Source of the DNA: JAFGXF01 sp963732595
GTDB taxonomy: Bacteria > Chloroflexota > Anaerolineae > Anaerolineales > Anaerolineaceae
NCBI GenBank assembly: GCA_963732595.1
Contig: CAVSZZ010000002.1
Coordinates: 682,001 to 746,000, forward strand
DNA: 64,000 nt
Direction: 5' to 3'
Shown: piece by piece, positions 46,636-55,960 of the stretch
Layout: every line of letters starts with the position of its first letter
Numbering within the stretch: the stretch's first letter is position 1
The notes under the pieces: model-generated
Told to the model about the DNA's origin: nothing
The model's input: the letters and a program-made list of their open reading frames with translations, nothing else
Databases searched by the model: none
Position numbers and translations under genes: made by a program

Positions 46636-47976
46636 ATGACCAATCAACCCTTCCGCTCCCAGCGCGCTCCAATCTACAAGGATATCCCCGATAACCAATG
46701 GAATGATTGGAGATGGCAGCTCAGCCATCGCTTGAATTCAGCCGAGGATATCGGGAAAGTTCTGCAGCTGAGCGACAGCGAGTTAAAGGCTTTAAACGCC
46801 CGCAATCTATTCCGGGTGGATATCACCCCTTATTACGTCTCCCTGATCGACCCTGACAACCCCAATGATCCCATCCGGCGACAGGTGATCCCGACCGCCG
46901 GTGAGATCAATGCTTTCACCGGTATGATGGCCGATTCATTATCCGAAGACCGCCACAGCCCGGTCCCGGGTCTGGTCCACCGGTATCCCGATCGAGTCCT
47001 GATGCTGGTCACCACCCAATGCGCTTCTTATTGCCGCTATTGTACCCGCTCGCGTATCGTTGGAGATCCGGCCGAGACCTTCTCGCGCGCAGAGTTTGAA
47101 ATGCAACTTGAATACCTGAGGCGGACGCCACAAGTCAGGGATGTCCTTCTGTCAGGAGGTGACCCACTTACCCTCGCTCAGGGATTGCTGGAAGAATTGC
47201 TTACCAAGCTGCGCGAGATTCCCCATATCGAAATCATCCGAATCGGCTCACGTGTCCCGGTCTTCATGCCCCAGAGGGTGACCGGCGAGTTGACCGAAAT
47301 GCTGCAGCGATTCCATCCCTTGTGGTTGAACATCCATGTCAATCACCCGAATGAGATCACGGCCGAACTGGCTGAAGCCACAGATAAGCTATCCCGTGCC
47401 GGTATCCCGCTGGGGAACCAATCTGTCTTGCTGGCAGGTGTGAATGACTGTCCACATATCATGCGAAAACTGGTGCAGGATCTGATCAGGATTCGGGTCA
47501 GACCGTATTACCTGTACCAATGCGATCTGGTGGCGGGTGCCGGTCATTTCCGCACGCCGGTCGCAAAAGGTATCGAGATCATCGAAGCATTGCGTGGACA
47601 CACATCAGGCTTTGCAGTTCCCACCTTTTGCGTGGATGCCCCGGAAGGCGGTGGCAAGATCCCGGTCATGCCAAACTACCACATCAGTTCATCAGACCAC
47701 AAGATCATCCTCCGGAACTACGAGGGTTTCATCACCACCTATGAAGAGCCGATTGATTACATTCCGCATGACCCGCAAACCTGCGACTACTGCAAGAACA
47801 AGCGGCTCGAACCCGGGCAGGGCGGGGTGAGCGGTCTTCTGGATGGGGATGCCATGACCATCAAACCTGCCGGGTTTGATGAGCTCCACACCCGTGGTGG
47901 CGGTGCCCACCGACTGAAAGCAGATGAATCCAAATGGAAACCGCTGGGTATCGGTGATGGAAAGGCGGAGGATTAA
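46636..47976 (+). CDS. KamA family radical SAM aminomutase (lysine 2,3-aminomutase-like)
   Basis: The 446-residue protein has the radical SAM cluster CASYCRYCTRSR (Cys 129, 133, 136), SAM-binding DVLLSGGDPLTLA and the PLP lysine in GGGKIPVMPNY. A C-terminal Cys pair (CDYCKNKR) suggests a zinc site. KamA uses PLP and SAM to move the alpha-amino group of lysine (or glutamate) to the beta carbon. Which substrate applies here is uncertain. ATG 46636 is chosen over 46630 since AAGGA stands six bases before it. Confidence 0.88.
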   Translation: MTNQPFRSQRAPIYKDIPDNQWNDWRWQLSHRLNSAEDIGKVLQLSDSELKALNARNLFRVDITPYYVSLIDPDNPNDPIRRQVIPTAGEINAFTGMMADSLSEDRHSPVPGLVHRYPDRVLMLVTTQCASYCRYCTRSRIVGDPAETFSRAEFEMQLEYLRRTPQVRDVLLSGGDPLTLAQGLLEELLTKLREIPHIEIIRIGSRVPVFMPQRVTGELTEMLQRFHPLWLNIHVNHPNEITAELAEATDKLSRAGIPLGNQSVLLAGVNDCPHIMRKLVQDLIRIRVRPYYLYQCDLVAGAGHFRTPVAKGIEIIEALRGHTSGFAVPTFCVDAPEGGGKIPVMPNYHISSSDHKIILRNYEGFITTYEEPIDYIPHDPQTCDYCKNKRLEPGQGGVSGLLDGDAMTIKPAGFDELHTRGGGAHRLKADESKWKPLGIGDGKAED

Positions 47977-47993
47977 GAAATAATTGTTCCCCC

Positions 47994-48022
47994 TTGTTAT
48001 TCAGATGGAATATGTCTATAAT
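47994..48022 (+). promoter_or_regulatory. Sigma-70-type promoter of the first DUF4190 gene
   Basis: TTGTTA (47994-47999) and TATAAT (48017-48022) are separated by exactly 17 bases. The gene starts at 48052, with GGAGG before it. Confidence 0.65.
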
Positions 48023-48051
48023 CGATTATTCTTAAATATCAGGAGGATAAA

Positions 48052-48405
48052 ATGACTGCAGAACCTTTACCGCCCGTTGTCACCACACCCACGAACGATA
48101 AATCAGGCCTTGCAATTGCTTCGCTGGTCCTTGGAATCTTATCTTTTTGTGGCGCCTGGGTTCCCTATGTTAACTTTTGTCTGGCTCTGTTCGTAATTGC
48201 TGGCATCATCTTCGGTATCCTGGGGCTCAAGAGTTCCAAGAAGGGATTGGCCATCGCAGGTCTTGTGCTCTCGATTCTGGCGCTTTGCGCTGTGGTCACA
48301 TCCATCATCTTCTGGACAAGCATGGGAGCCGCTTTCCTTCAGGACCCCTCCATGTGGCAGGATCCCTCCCAGTGGGAGAATTTCTTCAATCAAATGCAGT
48401 ATTGA
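48052..48405 (+). CDS. DUF4190 small membrane protein
   Basis: The 117-residue protein has a short disordered N-terminus, then two membrane segments with the DUF4190 motif: GLAIASLVLGILSFCG and GIIFGILGLKSSKKGLAIAG (the Gly-rich 'GILGLK...KG.A..G' turn). The function of the family is unknown. It is paralogous to the next gene, and both are preceded by good ribosome sites. Confidence 0.85.
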   Translation: MTAEPLPPVVTTPTNDKSGLAIASLVLGILSFCGAWVPYVNFCLALFVIAGIIFGILGLKSSKKGLAIAGLVLSILALCAVVTSIIFWTSMGAAFLQDPSMWQDPSQWENFFNQMQY

Positions 48406-48484
48406 TCTCCTTCAGTGTCGTCATTAGAGAAATATACGCCTGATCCAAAGCTTACAGAGAATAATTTAACAAGGAGAGAAACGA

Positions 48485-48808
48485 ATGACTGAATCATTGC
48501 CCCCTGTTGTTGAACCTACACCTGTCGTGAAGAACCAATCCGGCATGGCAATTGCGTCCCTGGTATTGGGTATCCTGAGCCTGTGCGCCTGGTTGCTGCC
48601 TATTTGCGGTGGTCTCGTCGCCGTCGCAGGCATTGTTTTGGGTGTGCTTGGAATGAAATCATCAAAGAAGGGCATGGCCATTGCTGGTATTATCATGGCT
48701 GCTATTGGCATCCTCCTGACCCTGATCAATGCGGTTGCCGGTGCTATTCTTACACCCATGCTTGGTGGTTTTGATATCAACAACATGATCAATCAGTACG
48801 TGCCATAA
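48485..48808 (+). CDS. DUF4190 small membrane protein (second copy)
   Basis: The 107-residue protein repeats the pattern of the preceding gene: GMAIASLVLGILSLCAW, GIVLGVLGMKSSKKGMAIAG, then a hydrophobic tail. The two are clearly tandem duplicates that have diverged. AAGGAGAG precedes the start. A perfect palindromic terminator lies just downstream. Confidence 0.85.
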   Translation: MTESLPPVVEPTPVVKNQSGMAIASLVLGILSLCAWLLPICGGLVAVAGIVLGVLGMKSSKKGMAIAGIIMAAIGILLTLINAVAGAILTPMLGGFDINNMINQYVP

Positions 48809-48824
48809 CTACAAGAATTACACG

Positions 48825-48860
48825 AAATCAGGGCATCCATGGATGCCCTGATTTTATTTA
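48825..48860 (+). terminator. Rho-independent terminator, long perfect palindrome
   Basis: AAATCAGGGCATCC (48825-48838) is mirrored by GGATGCCCTGATTT (48841-48854) around the two-base centre AT, followed by TATTTA. It ends the DUF4190 pair. Confidence 0.85.
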
Positions 48861-48964
48861 AGCCCCGTCTTATGCTGATCCAAGGCCGAAACCTTTTCCA
48901 GTGAATGTCGTTAAGTAAATATGGTATGGAGGATGCATCCATACAGCAAGTAAAGGAGGCTGCC

Positions 48965-49051
48965 ATGGGCGCCGTATATGTAGTTGTGGCATTCATCAGT
49001 GTCATCTTTGGTGTGATGAGCTTTGCCAGTTCCGATCATGACGAAAAATAG
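48965..49051 (+). CDS. 28-residue single-helix membrane microprotein
   Basis: ATG 48965 to TAG 49049-49051 encodes MGAVYVVVAFISVIFGVMSF followed by ASSDHDEK. It would form one membrane helix with a short acidic tail. It has the strongest ribosome site nearby: AAGGAGG at 48953-48959, five bases before the ATG, which argues for real translation. No family is recognised; it is not a CydX-like or known toxin by eye. It is encoded in its own gap between the DUF4190 terminator and the GT-C-like gene. Confidence 0.55.
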   Translation: MGAVYVVVAFISVIFGVMSFASSDHDEK

Positions 49052-49210
49052 ATCAAGTCGCTTATTCCGTTAGTAATAATTGATCTCATCCCTGATATGG
49101 ATTGGGCTGTTGCCCCCTGCCAGGATCGCCAACCTGCATCGGCGGGTTTTATTTTTCCCCGGAGTATAATCACACTCAGTGGACAAAATGCAATCACCGG
49201 CTGGTAAACT

Positions 49211-50737
49211 TTGACACCGAGTGCTTCAAAAATCAGGGCTATCATAACGAAAATCGAGGTTTCCTCGGACAGGCCGATCGGATGGCTGATTATTGCTGCG
49301 CTTCTCAGCCTGGCAGTATACGGGCTGATCTTCACCCGCACCGCCTATCTGCTGACCTTCCTGGATATTCCAAAATATGACCTGCACCTGATGGTCCAGA
49401 CTGAACCCGGGCTGCTCTGGCTTTACCGGATCGGGTTCATCCTGCTGGCGGCAGCATACTGCCTGGGTGCTTGGGCCACCGCACACAAGCAGGGCAAACA
49501 AGCTCTAGTCGTACTGATCACCACTGCTGTACTTTCCGCGGGTATCCTTCTGCTTCTTTACCCCTTTGATGCTGCGGATATGTTCGATTACATCATGCAC
49601 GGGCGCATGCTGGCACTCTACGGTGCAAATCCTTACCAGCATGTACCCGCTGACTTCCAGGCTGATCCGTTCTTCATCTACGTCGGTTGGACAAAAAACA
49701 CATCTCCGTATGGTCCTTTCTGGCTGCAACTCAGTGCACTGGCAGCCAGCCTAGCTCGTAATTCACTGCTCGGGACTGTGCTGGCATTTAAGCTTCTCAG
49801 CGGCTGCTTTTACCTGATCAGTGTCGGATTCGTGGCAGCCATCTTGAAACGCAAAGCACCGGAGCGTTTGCTATTTGGGTTATGGTTGTTCGCCTGTAAT
49901 CCTCTTGTCCTATATGAGACCTTCGGCCATGGGCATAATGACATCACCTTAACTGCCTGTTTGCTGGCTTCGGTCTGGTTCATGGTCGAAGACCGCCACA
50001 GCCTGGTTATTCTGGCATTGGTTACCGGCGCGCTGTTCAAACACGTCACGCTACTGGTCATCCCAATCGCCCTGATCTATTCACTCATTCAACTAAAGGA
50101 TTGGAAATCCAGGTTCCGTTATCTGGTGATCACAGGGGTTTCAGCAGCACTACTGGCCTTCATTGCCTACCAGCCATTCTGGGTGGGTTGGAAAACGATC
50201 GATCTGAATTCCCGCATGTATATGTACACCACCTCCCTGCCGGCTATCTTCCACACTTGGTACCGTGACCAGATCGACCTGGTTGTCCTCTCCAGGATGA
50301 TCAGCTGGATCGCGGGTAGTCTGACGGTGATCGCCTCATTCATCTTTGCCTGGCGGGCAGCCCGGGATCGGAGTTGGCTGGGTTATCCAAAGGCAGCCCT
50401 GGGGCTATTGCTGTTCTACCTTTTTCTCACCTGCCTGTGGTTCCAGCAGTGGTACATGGTCTGGGTAGTGGGGCTGGCGGCAATCCTACCCCTGAGTGGA
50501 TTGTCATTCCTTGTTTTCATGTCCAGTTTTACGGTGATGACAAAGGTGCTCATTTCGGCACCTGTCCTGCTCTGGGCCCGTCCCCTGCCACGGGCGCAGA
50601 TACGGGAACTTTGGCTTTCGCTGGAAGTCATGGCTCTGCCCTGGTTGGTCAGCATTGTTTTATTGGTCCGACAGGTTGTGAGCCATCGTTTTGAAAGGCA
50701 AAAAGCATTGACCAAATCTGGAAAAGATTCCAGATGA
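49211..50737 (+). CDS. GT-C-type multipass glycosyltransferase-like membrane protein
   Basis: The 508-residue protein has about twelve membrane segments and the GT-C features LYPFDAADMFDYIMHGRMLA (Asp-rich first loop), NPYQHVPADFQ, YVGWTKNTSPYGPFWLQLSA and FGHGHNDITLTACLLASVWF. This resembles the polyprenol-phosphate-dependent alpha-mannosyltransferase group, which uses lipid-linked mannose on the outer membrane face. The start is TTG at 49211; no other in-frame start precedes the first membrane helix. Its acceptor is unknown. Confidence 0.78.
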   Translation: MTPSASKIRAIITKIEVSSDRPIGWLIIAALLSLAVYGLIFTRTAYLLTFLDIPKYDLHLMVQTEPGLLWLYRIGFILLAAAYCLGAWATAHKQGKQALVVLITTAVLSAGILLLLYPFDAADMFDYIMHGRMLALYGANPYQHVPADFQADPFFIYVGWTKNTSPYGPFWLQLSALAASLARNSLLGTVLAFKLLSGCFYLISVGFVAAILKRKAPERLLFGLWLFACNPLVLYETFGHGHNDITLTACLLASVWFMVEDRHSLVILALVTGALFKHVTLLVIPIALIYSLIQLKDWKSRFRYLVITGVSAALLAFIAYQPFWVGWKTIDLNSRMYMYTTSLPAIFHTWYRDQIDLVVLSRMISWIAGSLTVIASFIFAWRAARDRSWLGYPKAALGLLLFYLFLTCLWFQQWYMVWVVGLAAILPLSGLSFLVFMSSFTVMTKVLISAPVLLWARPLPRAQIRELWLSLEVMALPWLVSIVLLVRQVVSHRFERQKALTKSGKDSR

Positions 50738-50781
50738 TGGAAATGATTGCAATTCCCCCTAAACTGCGCTAAACTCTAACC

Positions 50782-51606
50782 ATGTTGTTCGAACCCCTCA
50801 CCTGGATCGGTGTCTATCCCGCCCCTCAACCCGGCAAGGGACGTGGCCTCCTAACCTACGCCGCTCTGGATAGATCGCTGCGGGTACTTGCTTTAAGTCA
50901 GGGCTCATGCGATGACTTGAATGCTTACGCCAGTGGGCAATCTGCGGCAGTGATCGCCATCAACGCCCCTCGCCGGCTGAGTCCGGGAGCGGCTCAGCTC
51001 ACCACCCAGGCGGCTTTATTCCCGGTTTCCCAACCTCCAAAACCCCTCCGGGGTCGTCTGGCTGACCGGCAAATGGCCGAGCATAACCTCGGGCGTCCCC
51101 ATACCCCGGCCACTCTGGAAGATAGCCCGGCATGGATGCGGCGTGGTTTTGCGTTATATGAGACCCTTGCAGCTGTCGGGTACTGCGATTATCCATCCGG
51201 TTCACAACCATTACAAATGATGGAAGTCTTCACCCAGGCTACATTCACCTTGCTTTCGGGTGATTCACCCCTGCCTCGCAACAGCTTGGAAGGCAGGCTG
51301 CAACGCCAACTCCTGTTGAATGATAAAAATGTGGATGTGCCTGACCCGATGCGTTTTTTTGAGGAAGTAACCAGGTATAAGTTACGCAGCGGTATCCTGC
51401 CGATGGGCGAGATCTGCCGACCGGCTGAATTGGACGCCCTGGCCGCAGCGTACACAGCCTGGTTGGCAATCAAACAACCAGAACGAATCATGCTTTATGG
51501 CGATGAACGCGAAGGTCAGGTGGTGATTCCGGTTGGACTGATGATGACCAAGATGAAGTCCATTATCCAACCCGAGACCGAACTCGCCCTGCTTGAAAAT
51601 GAGTAG
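50782..51606 (+). CDS. DUF429 domain protein
   Basis: The 274-residue protein contains WIGVYPAPQPGKGRGLLTYA, the first strand of the DUF429 family (an RNase H-like fold predicted from structure), and SAAVIAINAPRRLSPG with the conserved Asn/Pro. In some members Asp residues suggest a nuclease; here the first position is VYP, not the usual VDP, so the metal site may be altered. Function is unknown. It follows the GT-C-like gene by 44 bases. Confidence 0.7.
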   Translation: MLFEPLTWIGVYPAPQPGKGRGLLTYAALDRSLRVLALSQGSCDDLNAYASGQSAAVIAINAPRRLSPGAAQLTTQAALFPVSQPPKPLRGRLADRQMAEHNLGRPHTPATLEDSPAWMRRGFALYETLAAVGYCDYPSGSQPLQMMEVFTQATFTLLSGDSPLPRNSLEGRLQRQLLLNDKNVDVPDPMRFFEEVTRYKLRSGILPMGEICRPAELDALAAAYTAWLAIKQPERIMLYGDEREGQVVIPVGLMMTKMKSIIQPETELALLENE

Positions 51607-51658
51607 CTGACAGCTCGGGATTGTTCAATCTGCAATTTATCGATATGAAAGGCTGACC

Positions 51659-52666
51659 ATGAATATTAGAATGTGGATCAAAGCATTACAGATCATCCCT
51701 CGGATTAATAAAGAAGAATGGGATCATCTGGATGTAGTTGCCCGTTGGCTGATCGCCACACGTGCAGCAGCGCTGGTGGTCACTTTTGCATCCGCCCTCA
51801 TTGCGGGTCTGCTTGCCTGGCGCGATGGATCGGTCAACTTCCTGTGGTGGTTCCTGTTGCTGGTCGGTCTGTACTTCGCTCATGGTACGAATAACCTTAT
51901 TAATGACTGGGTGGATGCTCGCAAGGGTGTTGATGATGGCAATTATTTCCGTACCCAATATGGCCCCCAGCCGGTTCAACAAGGCTTGATGAGCCGACGG
52001 CAGACCTTGACCTATATCGCCGTTACCGGCCTGGTTGCATTGACCTGCGGTCTCTTTCTGGTCATTCAACGTGGGGGGCTGGCCTGGTGGCTGCTCGCAA
52101 TCGGTGTGGTCTTTGTGCTTTTCTATACCTGGCCATTCAAATGGATCGGATTGGGTGAGATCAGTGTCTTGGCTGTCTGGGGACCATTAATGGTAGGTGG
52201 GGGTTATTACATCCTCAACGGTAATTGGGATTGGATGGTCGTGCTGGCCAGTCTCCCGCCAGCTCTGGGAACAACCATGGCGATCTTTGGAAAACACATA
52301 GACAAGCTTGTTGCCGATAAAACCAAGGGCATTCATACCTTGCCGGTATTGCTCGGTGACCGCACATCGCGCATGTCCGCGCTGGGGATGATGGTCATTC
52401 AGTACTTGTTGGTGATCTATCTGGTCGCTGTTGGCTATTTCTCCCCCGTGCTATTGGTCGTCTTTCTCTCGTTGACAACAGTCCCGATGGTTTGGAAAAT
52501 TTTTAGGGCTCCAAAACCCGCCACAGAACCCTCCGATTACCCTCCCAATGTCTGGCCGCTATATTATGTGGCTGCTGGCTTTTATTTTGCCAGGCGCTTT
52601 GTTTTGCTCTACTTATTGGGTGTTATTCTGGACGTCATCCTGCACCTGACCGGGGTGGTCGATTGA
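51659..52666 (+). CDS. UbiA family prenyltransferase (MenA-like)
   Basis: The 335-residue protein has about nine membrane helices and the two Asp-rich UbiA motifs: NLINDWVDARKGVDD near residue 81 and DKLVADKTKGIHTLPVLLGD near 215. These bind the prenyl diphosphate through Mg2+. The shape is close to MenA-type quinone prenyltransferases, but chlorophyll and heme members also share it. Nearby genes do not help to fix the substrate. Confidence 0.85.
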   Translation: MNIRMWIKALQIIPRINKEEWDHLDVVARWLIATRAAALVVTFASALIAGLLAWRDGSVNFLWWFLLLVGLYFAHGTNNLINDWVDARKGVDDGNYFRTQYGPQPVQQGLMSRRQTLTYIAVTGLVALTCGLFLVIQRGGLAWWLLAIGVVFVLFYTWPFKWIGLGEISVLAVWGPLMVGGGYYILNGNWDWMVVLASLPPALGTTMAIFGKHIDKLVADKTKGIHTLPVLLGDRTSRMSALGMMVIQYLLVIYLVAVGYFSPVLLVVFLSLTTVPMVWKIFRAPKPATEPSDYPPNVWPLYYVAAGFYFARRFVLLYLLGVILDVILHLTGVVD

Positions 52667-52685
52667 AAGGGATCCAGCCATTATT

Positions 52686-52707
52686 AACTTCCCATCGCAG
52701 GGAGGTT
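52686..52707. terminator. Possible terminator between convergent UbiA and ecfT genes
   Basis: AACTTCCC (52686-52693) pairs with GGGAGGTT (52700-52707), including one G-T pair, loop ATCGCA. It is followed rightward by GCTATTTAAAAG, so its T-tract is poor. Its position between two convergent genes supports the call. Confidence 0.4.
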
Positions 52708-52712
52708 GCTAT

Positions 52713-53588
52713 TTAAAAGATCCCTGGGAACCAGGTCGGCATCCAAAAATCCCCCAAGTTAAAGCCATAATGGATGAATAATGTAGCAAGCAGGACTGCT
52801 CCACCAAACGCAATCAGAACATAGTCAAACCATCGATACGTCAATTTGATGACCCAGGTGCGTTTACCGGTACCAAAACATCTCAGGTCCATCGCATCGG
52901 CAATATCTTCGCCGCTCAAGATGGCATTCATCGTCACAGGGATGATCAGGGGCGCCACCTTCCTGATCTGACTGAATAGACCTCCCTTAATCTTCTCAAC
53001 TTCATATCCCCTGGCTTTCTGGGCATCCATGGTGATGCTGAAGTCCCTTCCCAGTGTTGGAATGAATCGAAACGCCAGATCAAAAGAATATGCCAACCGC
53101 GCCGGTAAACCCATGCCTGCAAAAGTTGACCCGTAAGTGCGTGGATTCATGGTGAAAGGCACAATCAGGAACATGCAAGAGATCGCCAATAATCGCACGA
53201 CCTGTGTCAGGCCAAACCAGAGGCGCTCTGCGGTCAGGTTGAAATGAACGTCCCAACCGGTCAGTGGCAGTGTGGCATTCCAGACAAGAACGTCGTGCCC
53301 TCCTTTTATGACAGCTCCGATGGTACCGGCACTGGTGATGATCGTATTAACCAGCACCATCATGCTGATCAGAACAAAGATGAAAATCCAGCCCCGGCGT
53401 GTTTCTTTCCAGCTTAAACGCGTTAGAAAATATTGAATAAAACTAATGACAAAGAAAAATGCCAGAAAACGGATATCCCAATAAAAGAGGATTCCTGCCA
53501 TCATGAGCAGCGAGAAGATCCATCGTGCACGTGGGTCGAATCGCTCGATTAGAGATTGATGAGGGCGATAATTAAGGGGTACCAGCAT
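52713..53588 (-). CDS. ecfT: Energy-coupling factor transporter transmembrane protein EcfT
   Basis: The 291-residue protein has five or six membrane helices and the CbiQ/EcfT signatures: YRPHQSLIERFDPRARWIFS, LAYSFDLAFRFIPTLGRDFS, AQKARGYEVEKIKGGL (first coupling 'A.RG' helix) and MDLRCFGTGKRT (second coupling helix). It joins the ATPases to the S component. It is the last gene of the ECF run, with AGGAGG eight bases before its ATG. Confidence 0.92.
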   Translation of the reverse strand: MLVPLNYRPHQSLIERFDPRARWIFSLLMMAGILFYWDIRFLAFFFVISFIQYFLTRLSWKETRRGWIFIFVLISMMVLVNTIITSAGTIGAVIKGGHDVLVWNATLPLTGWDVHFNLTAERLWFGLTQVVRLLAISCMFLIVPFTMNPRTYGSTFAGMGLPARLAYSFDLAFRFIPTLGRDFSITMDAQKARGYEVEKIKGGLFSQIRKVAPLIIPVTMNAILSGEDIADAMDLRCFGTGKRTWVIKLTYRWFDYVLIAFGGAVLLATLFIHYGFNLGDFWMPTWFPGIF

Positions 53589-53597
53589 ATAGATATC

Positions 53598-53629
53598 CTC
53601 CTCACCGGCTTCTTTTAACCGGTGAGGAG
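53598..53629 (-). promoter_or_regulatory. Hairpin that may hide the ecfT ribosome site
   Basis: CTCCTCACCGG (53598-53608) pairs with CCGGTGAGGAG (53619-53629), 11 bases, loop 53609-53618. On the leftward transcript the arm CCGGTGAGGAG includes the GAGGAGG ribosome site of ecfT, so folding could limit translation of ecfT. Attenuation is also possible, but a T-tract is lacking. Confidence 0.5.
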
Positions 53630-53649
53630 TCTTAATTATTCAATAAATG

Positions 53650-54204
53650 TCAACGGCCAGATCTTTTAACAATGGCGGAGTAGGCCACCATGATGATCGG
53701 AAGTAGAACCAGACCATTGATGGCATTGGATATGAAGGCCGGAACGAAATTGGCGGTCATCGCAGCCACAAAGTCCATCCCGGACACCCACATTTCACTG
53801 ATTGCGGCAACGCCCATCCCGACGATAATACCGACCAACGACATAACCTCGGCCAGAATGATGTCCTTGCCGGCTCGGTAGGTTGTCATCTGGTTGGCAA
53901 TCAGACCGGGGATCAATCCCATCAGGCCATTGCCAAGGTCCCACCATGGCCAGATCCCATATCCCGAGATCAGATCTGAAAGGAAATTGCCCAGGAAACC
54001 GGTAATGAAGCCGACGATCGGTCCGAAAGCGACACCAAAGAACAATGGAATGACCACTCCCGGCCGGATCGAGACATTGGCTGCGGCAGGGATCTGAAGC
54101 ATATTGGTTGCATAGGCGAACACAGCATAAAGAGCTGCGCCAATTGCTGCGAAGACGACTTCGCGTGTACCGAACTTCCATACTGATTTCGAATTTGTAG
54201 CCAT
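53650..54204 (-). CDS. ECF transporter S component, substrate unknown
   Basis: The 184-residue protein has about six membrane helices. It begins EVVFAAIGAALYAVFAYATN, then FFGVAFGPIVGFITGFLGNF and LSDLISGYGIWPWWDLGNGL, typical of S components that bind a vitamin or other small molecule. The Trp-rich stretch is likely near the ligand pocket. Its neighbour is a SAM hydroxide adenosyltransferase, but the ligand is not readable from sequence. ATG 54204 is preferred to 54219 as GGAGG stands six bases before it. Confidence 0.82.
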   Translation of the reverse strand: MATNSKSVWKFGTREVVFAAIGAALYAVFAYATNMLQIPAAANVSIRPGVVIPLFFGVAFGPIVGFITGFLGNFLSDLISGYGIWPWWDLGNGLMGLIPGLIANQMTTYRAGKDIILAEVMSLVGIIVGMGVAAISEMWVSGMDFVAAMTANFVPAFISNAINGLVLLPIIMVAYSAIVKRSGR

Positions 54205-54339
54205 TAGAATCCTCCACATTTAGTATGAATCGAACAATAAGCACGGATCAGTATACTCAGTAATCCAGCGAATCACACCTCCTTTCCTTCTTGAACCAAT
54301 AACAATAACACGCCACAGATCAATCCGTTATTCATCTGC

Positions 54340-55960
54340 TTATACTCGATGAGCCAGCACCTCGGCCCGCATGTAACGACCGGTCACCGGCAAATATTTT
54401 TGGTTCAGTCTCAAGAGGGAGGTAGGTAAAACCCGGTTGCGGGCGAGCAATTCATTATCTGATAAAACTTCTTCCGGCCTTCCATCCGCGCTAATACGTC
54501 CATCCGAAACCAATACGATCCGGTTGGCATAAATGACTGCAAGGTCTACATCATGGGTGATGAATAGGACCGCTTCATATCCCGGCATTTGTAATATCGC
54601 ATCCATGAATGCAGTATAGTTCCAATAATCCTGCCCGGCGGTGGGCTCATCCATCATCAAGATGCGAGAGCGCATCGCTAATACAGCAGCGATGCTGATC
54701 CTTTTCTGTTGCCCGAAGGATAAGGCCAATGGTGGTGATTCCATCTCCTGCTCAAGTTCCACCGTTTTTACCGACCATTCGACGCTTTTAATGATCTGGT
54801 TCTCCGGCATTCCGAGATTACGTGGACCAAAACTCAACTCCTGTCTGACACTGTCCGCGAACAGCATCTGGGAAGGACTTTGGAAGACATAACCTACCGT
54901 ATGAGCTGCCTGGGCGACACTGATTTTGCGCGTATCCTGACCTTCCAGTTGGACTTCCCCGGATGTCGGTTTCAAAAGGCCGAGGGTGTGTTTCACCAAG
55001 GTTGTTTTACCCGCACCGTTTGGTCCCAAGACAGCGATGATATCGCCCGGGTATACCGATAGATTGATCCCCTTTATAACCTCCGGACTATTTTCATTGT
55101 AACGGAAAGTGACATCCTTGAAAGTGACCAGGGGTTCACGGGAATGCTTGGGCAAGCGGGTCTTAAACCTGGGTTCGGGATCCTTTCGCGCACGTTTAAA
55201 CACTACCTCGGCCGGCAGTTTAATGCGTCGGTAATCCACAATATCCATCAAGCCTTTCGCATCCCCCTGGTAGATCAATTTGCCCTTGTCCATGTAAAGC
55301 ACTTCTTCAGGGGCAATGGCAGAGGACGTCATCCACGCGATGCTCCACGATCAACACCGAAATCCCCTCATTTGCTAAGTGACGGAATAATCGCAGGGCT
55401 TCACGCGCAGACGCCGGGTCAAGGCTCGCAAGTGGTTCATCCAACAGCAGAAGCTTCGGACGCGCAATCAGGATGCCGGCTAACGCCACCTTTTGTTTTT
55501 CGCCTCCCGAGAGTGAAAAGGTTTCACGATCAAGCAGATGGGAGATTCCCACTCTTGAAAGGGTTTCATCGACCCTGGCAACGATCTCTTCCCTCGGAAG
55601 ATTTTGGTTTTCCAGGGCAAAAGCTACTTCAGTCTGGACATAACTGGACACGATCTGCCTTTCCGGATCCTGTAAAAGCGTGCCCACATTTTCCGACAGC
55701 TCAGACATATCCATGTCCTCAGTGCTCTTCCCGAATAATCTGATGGTGCCACTCTTCTCGCCATGATATGTATGGGGGATTAAACCATTAATGCAGCGCA
55801 TGAGGGTCGTTTTACCGCAACCGCTCGAGCCAGCGATAAGGATCACGTGACCTGGTTTGACCCCAAACGACACCTTATCCAGAGCTAATTCTGTCCGGCG
55901 CTGATATCTGAAGCACAGGTTATCAACTTCAAGCGGTAATGCGGAAAGTGATTTCTTCAC
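54340..55960 (-). CDS. ECF ATPase, fused double domain (apparent frameshift near 55320)
   Basis: Two ATPase domains form one protein of about 539 residues if one extra T near 55320 is removed. The first begins at GTG 55960: GSSGCGKTT, LLQDPERQIV and FSLSGGEKQKVALAGIL, LLLDEPLASLDP. The second: VTFKDVTFRYNENSPEVIK, GPNGAGKTT, LALSFGQQKRISIAAVLAM and LMMDEPTAGQD. The break lies at VEHRVDDVL / AIAPEEVLYMDKGKLIYQG, where the two frames meet with no gap in homology. It should energise the S and T components. GTG 55960 overlaps the upstream stop by four bases. Confidence 0.85.
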
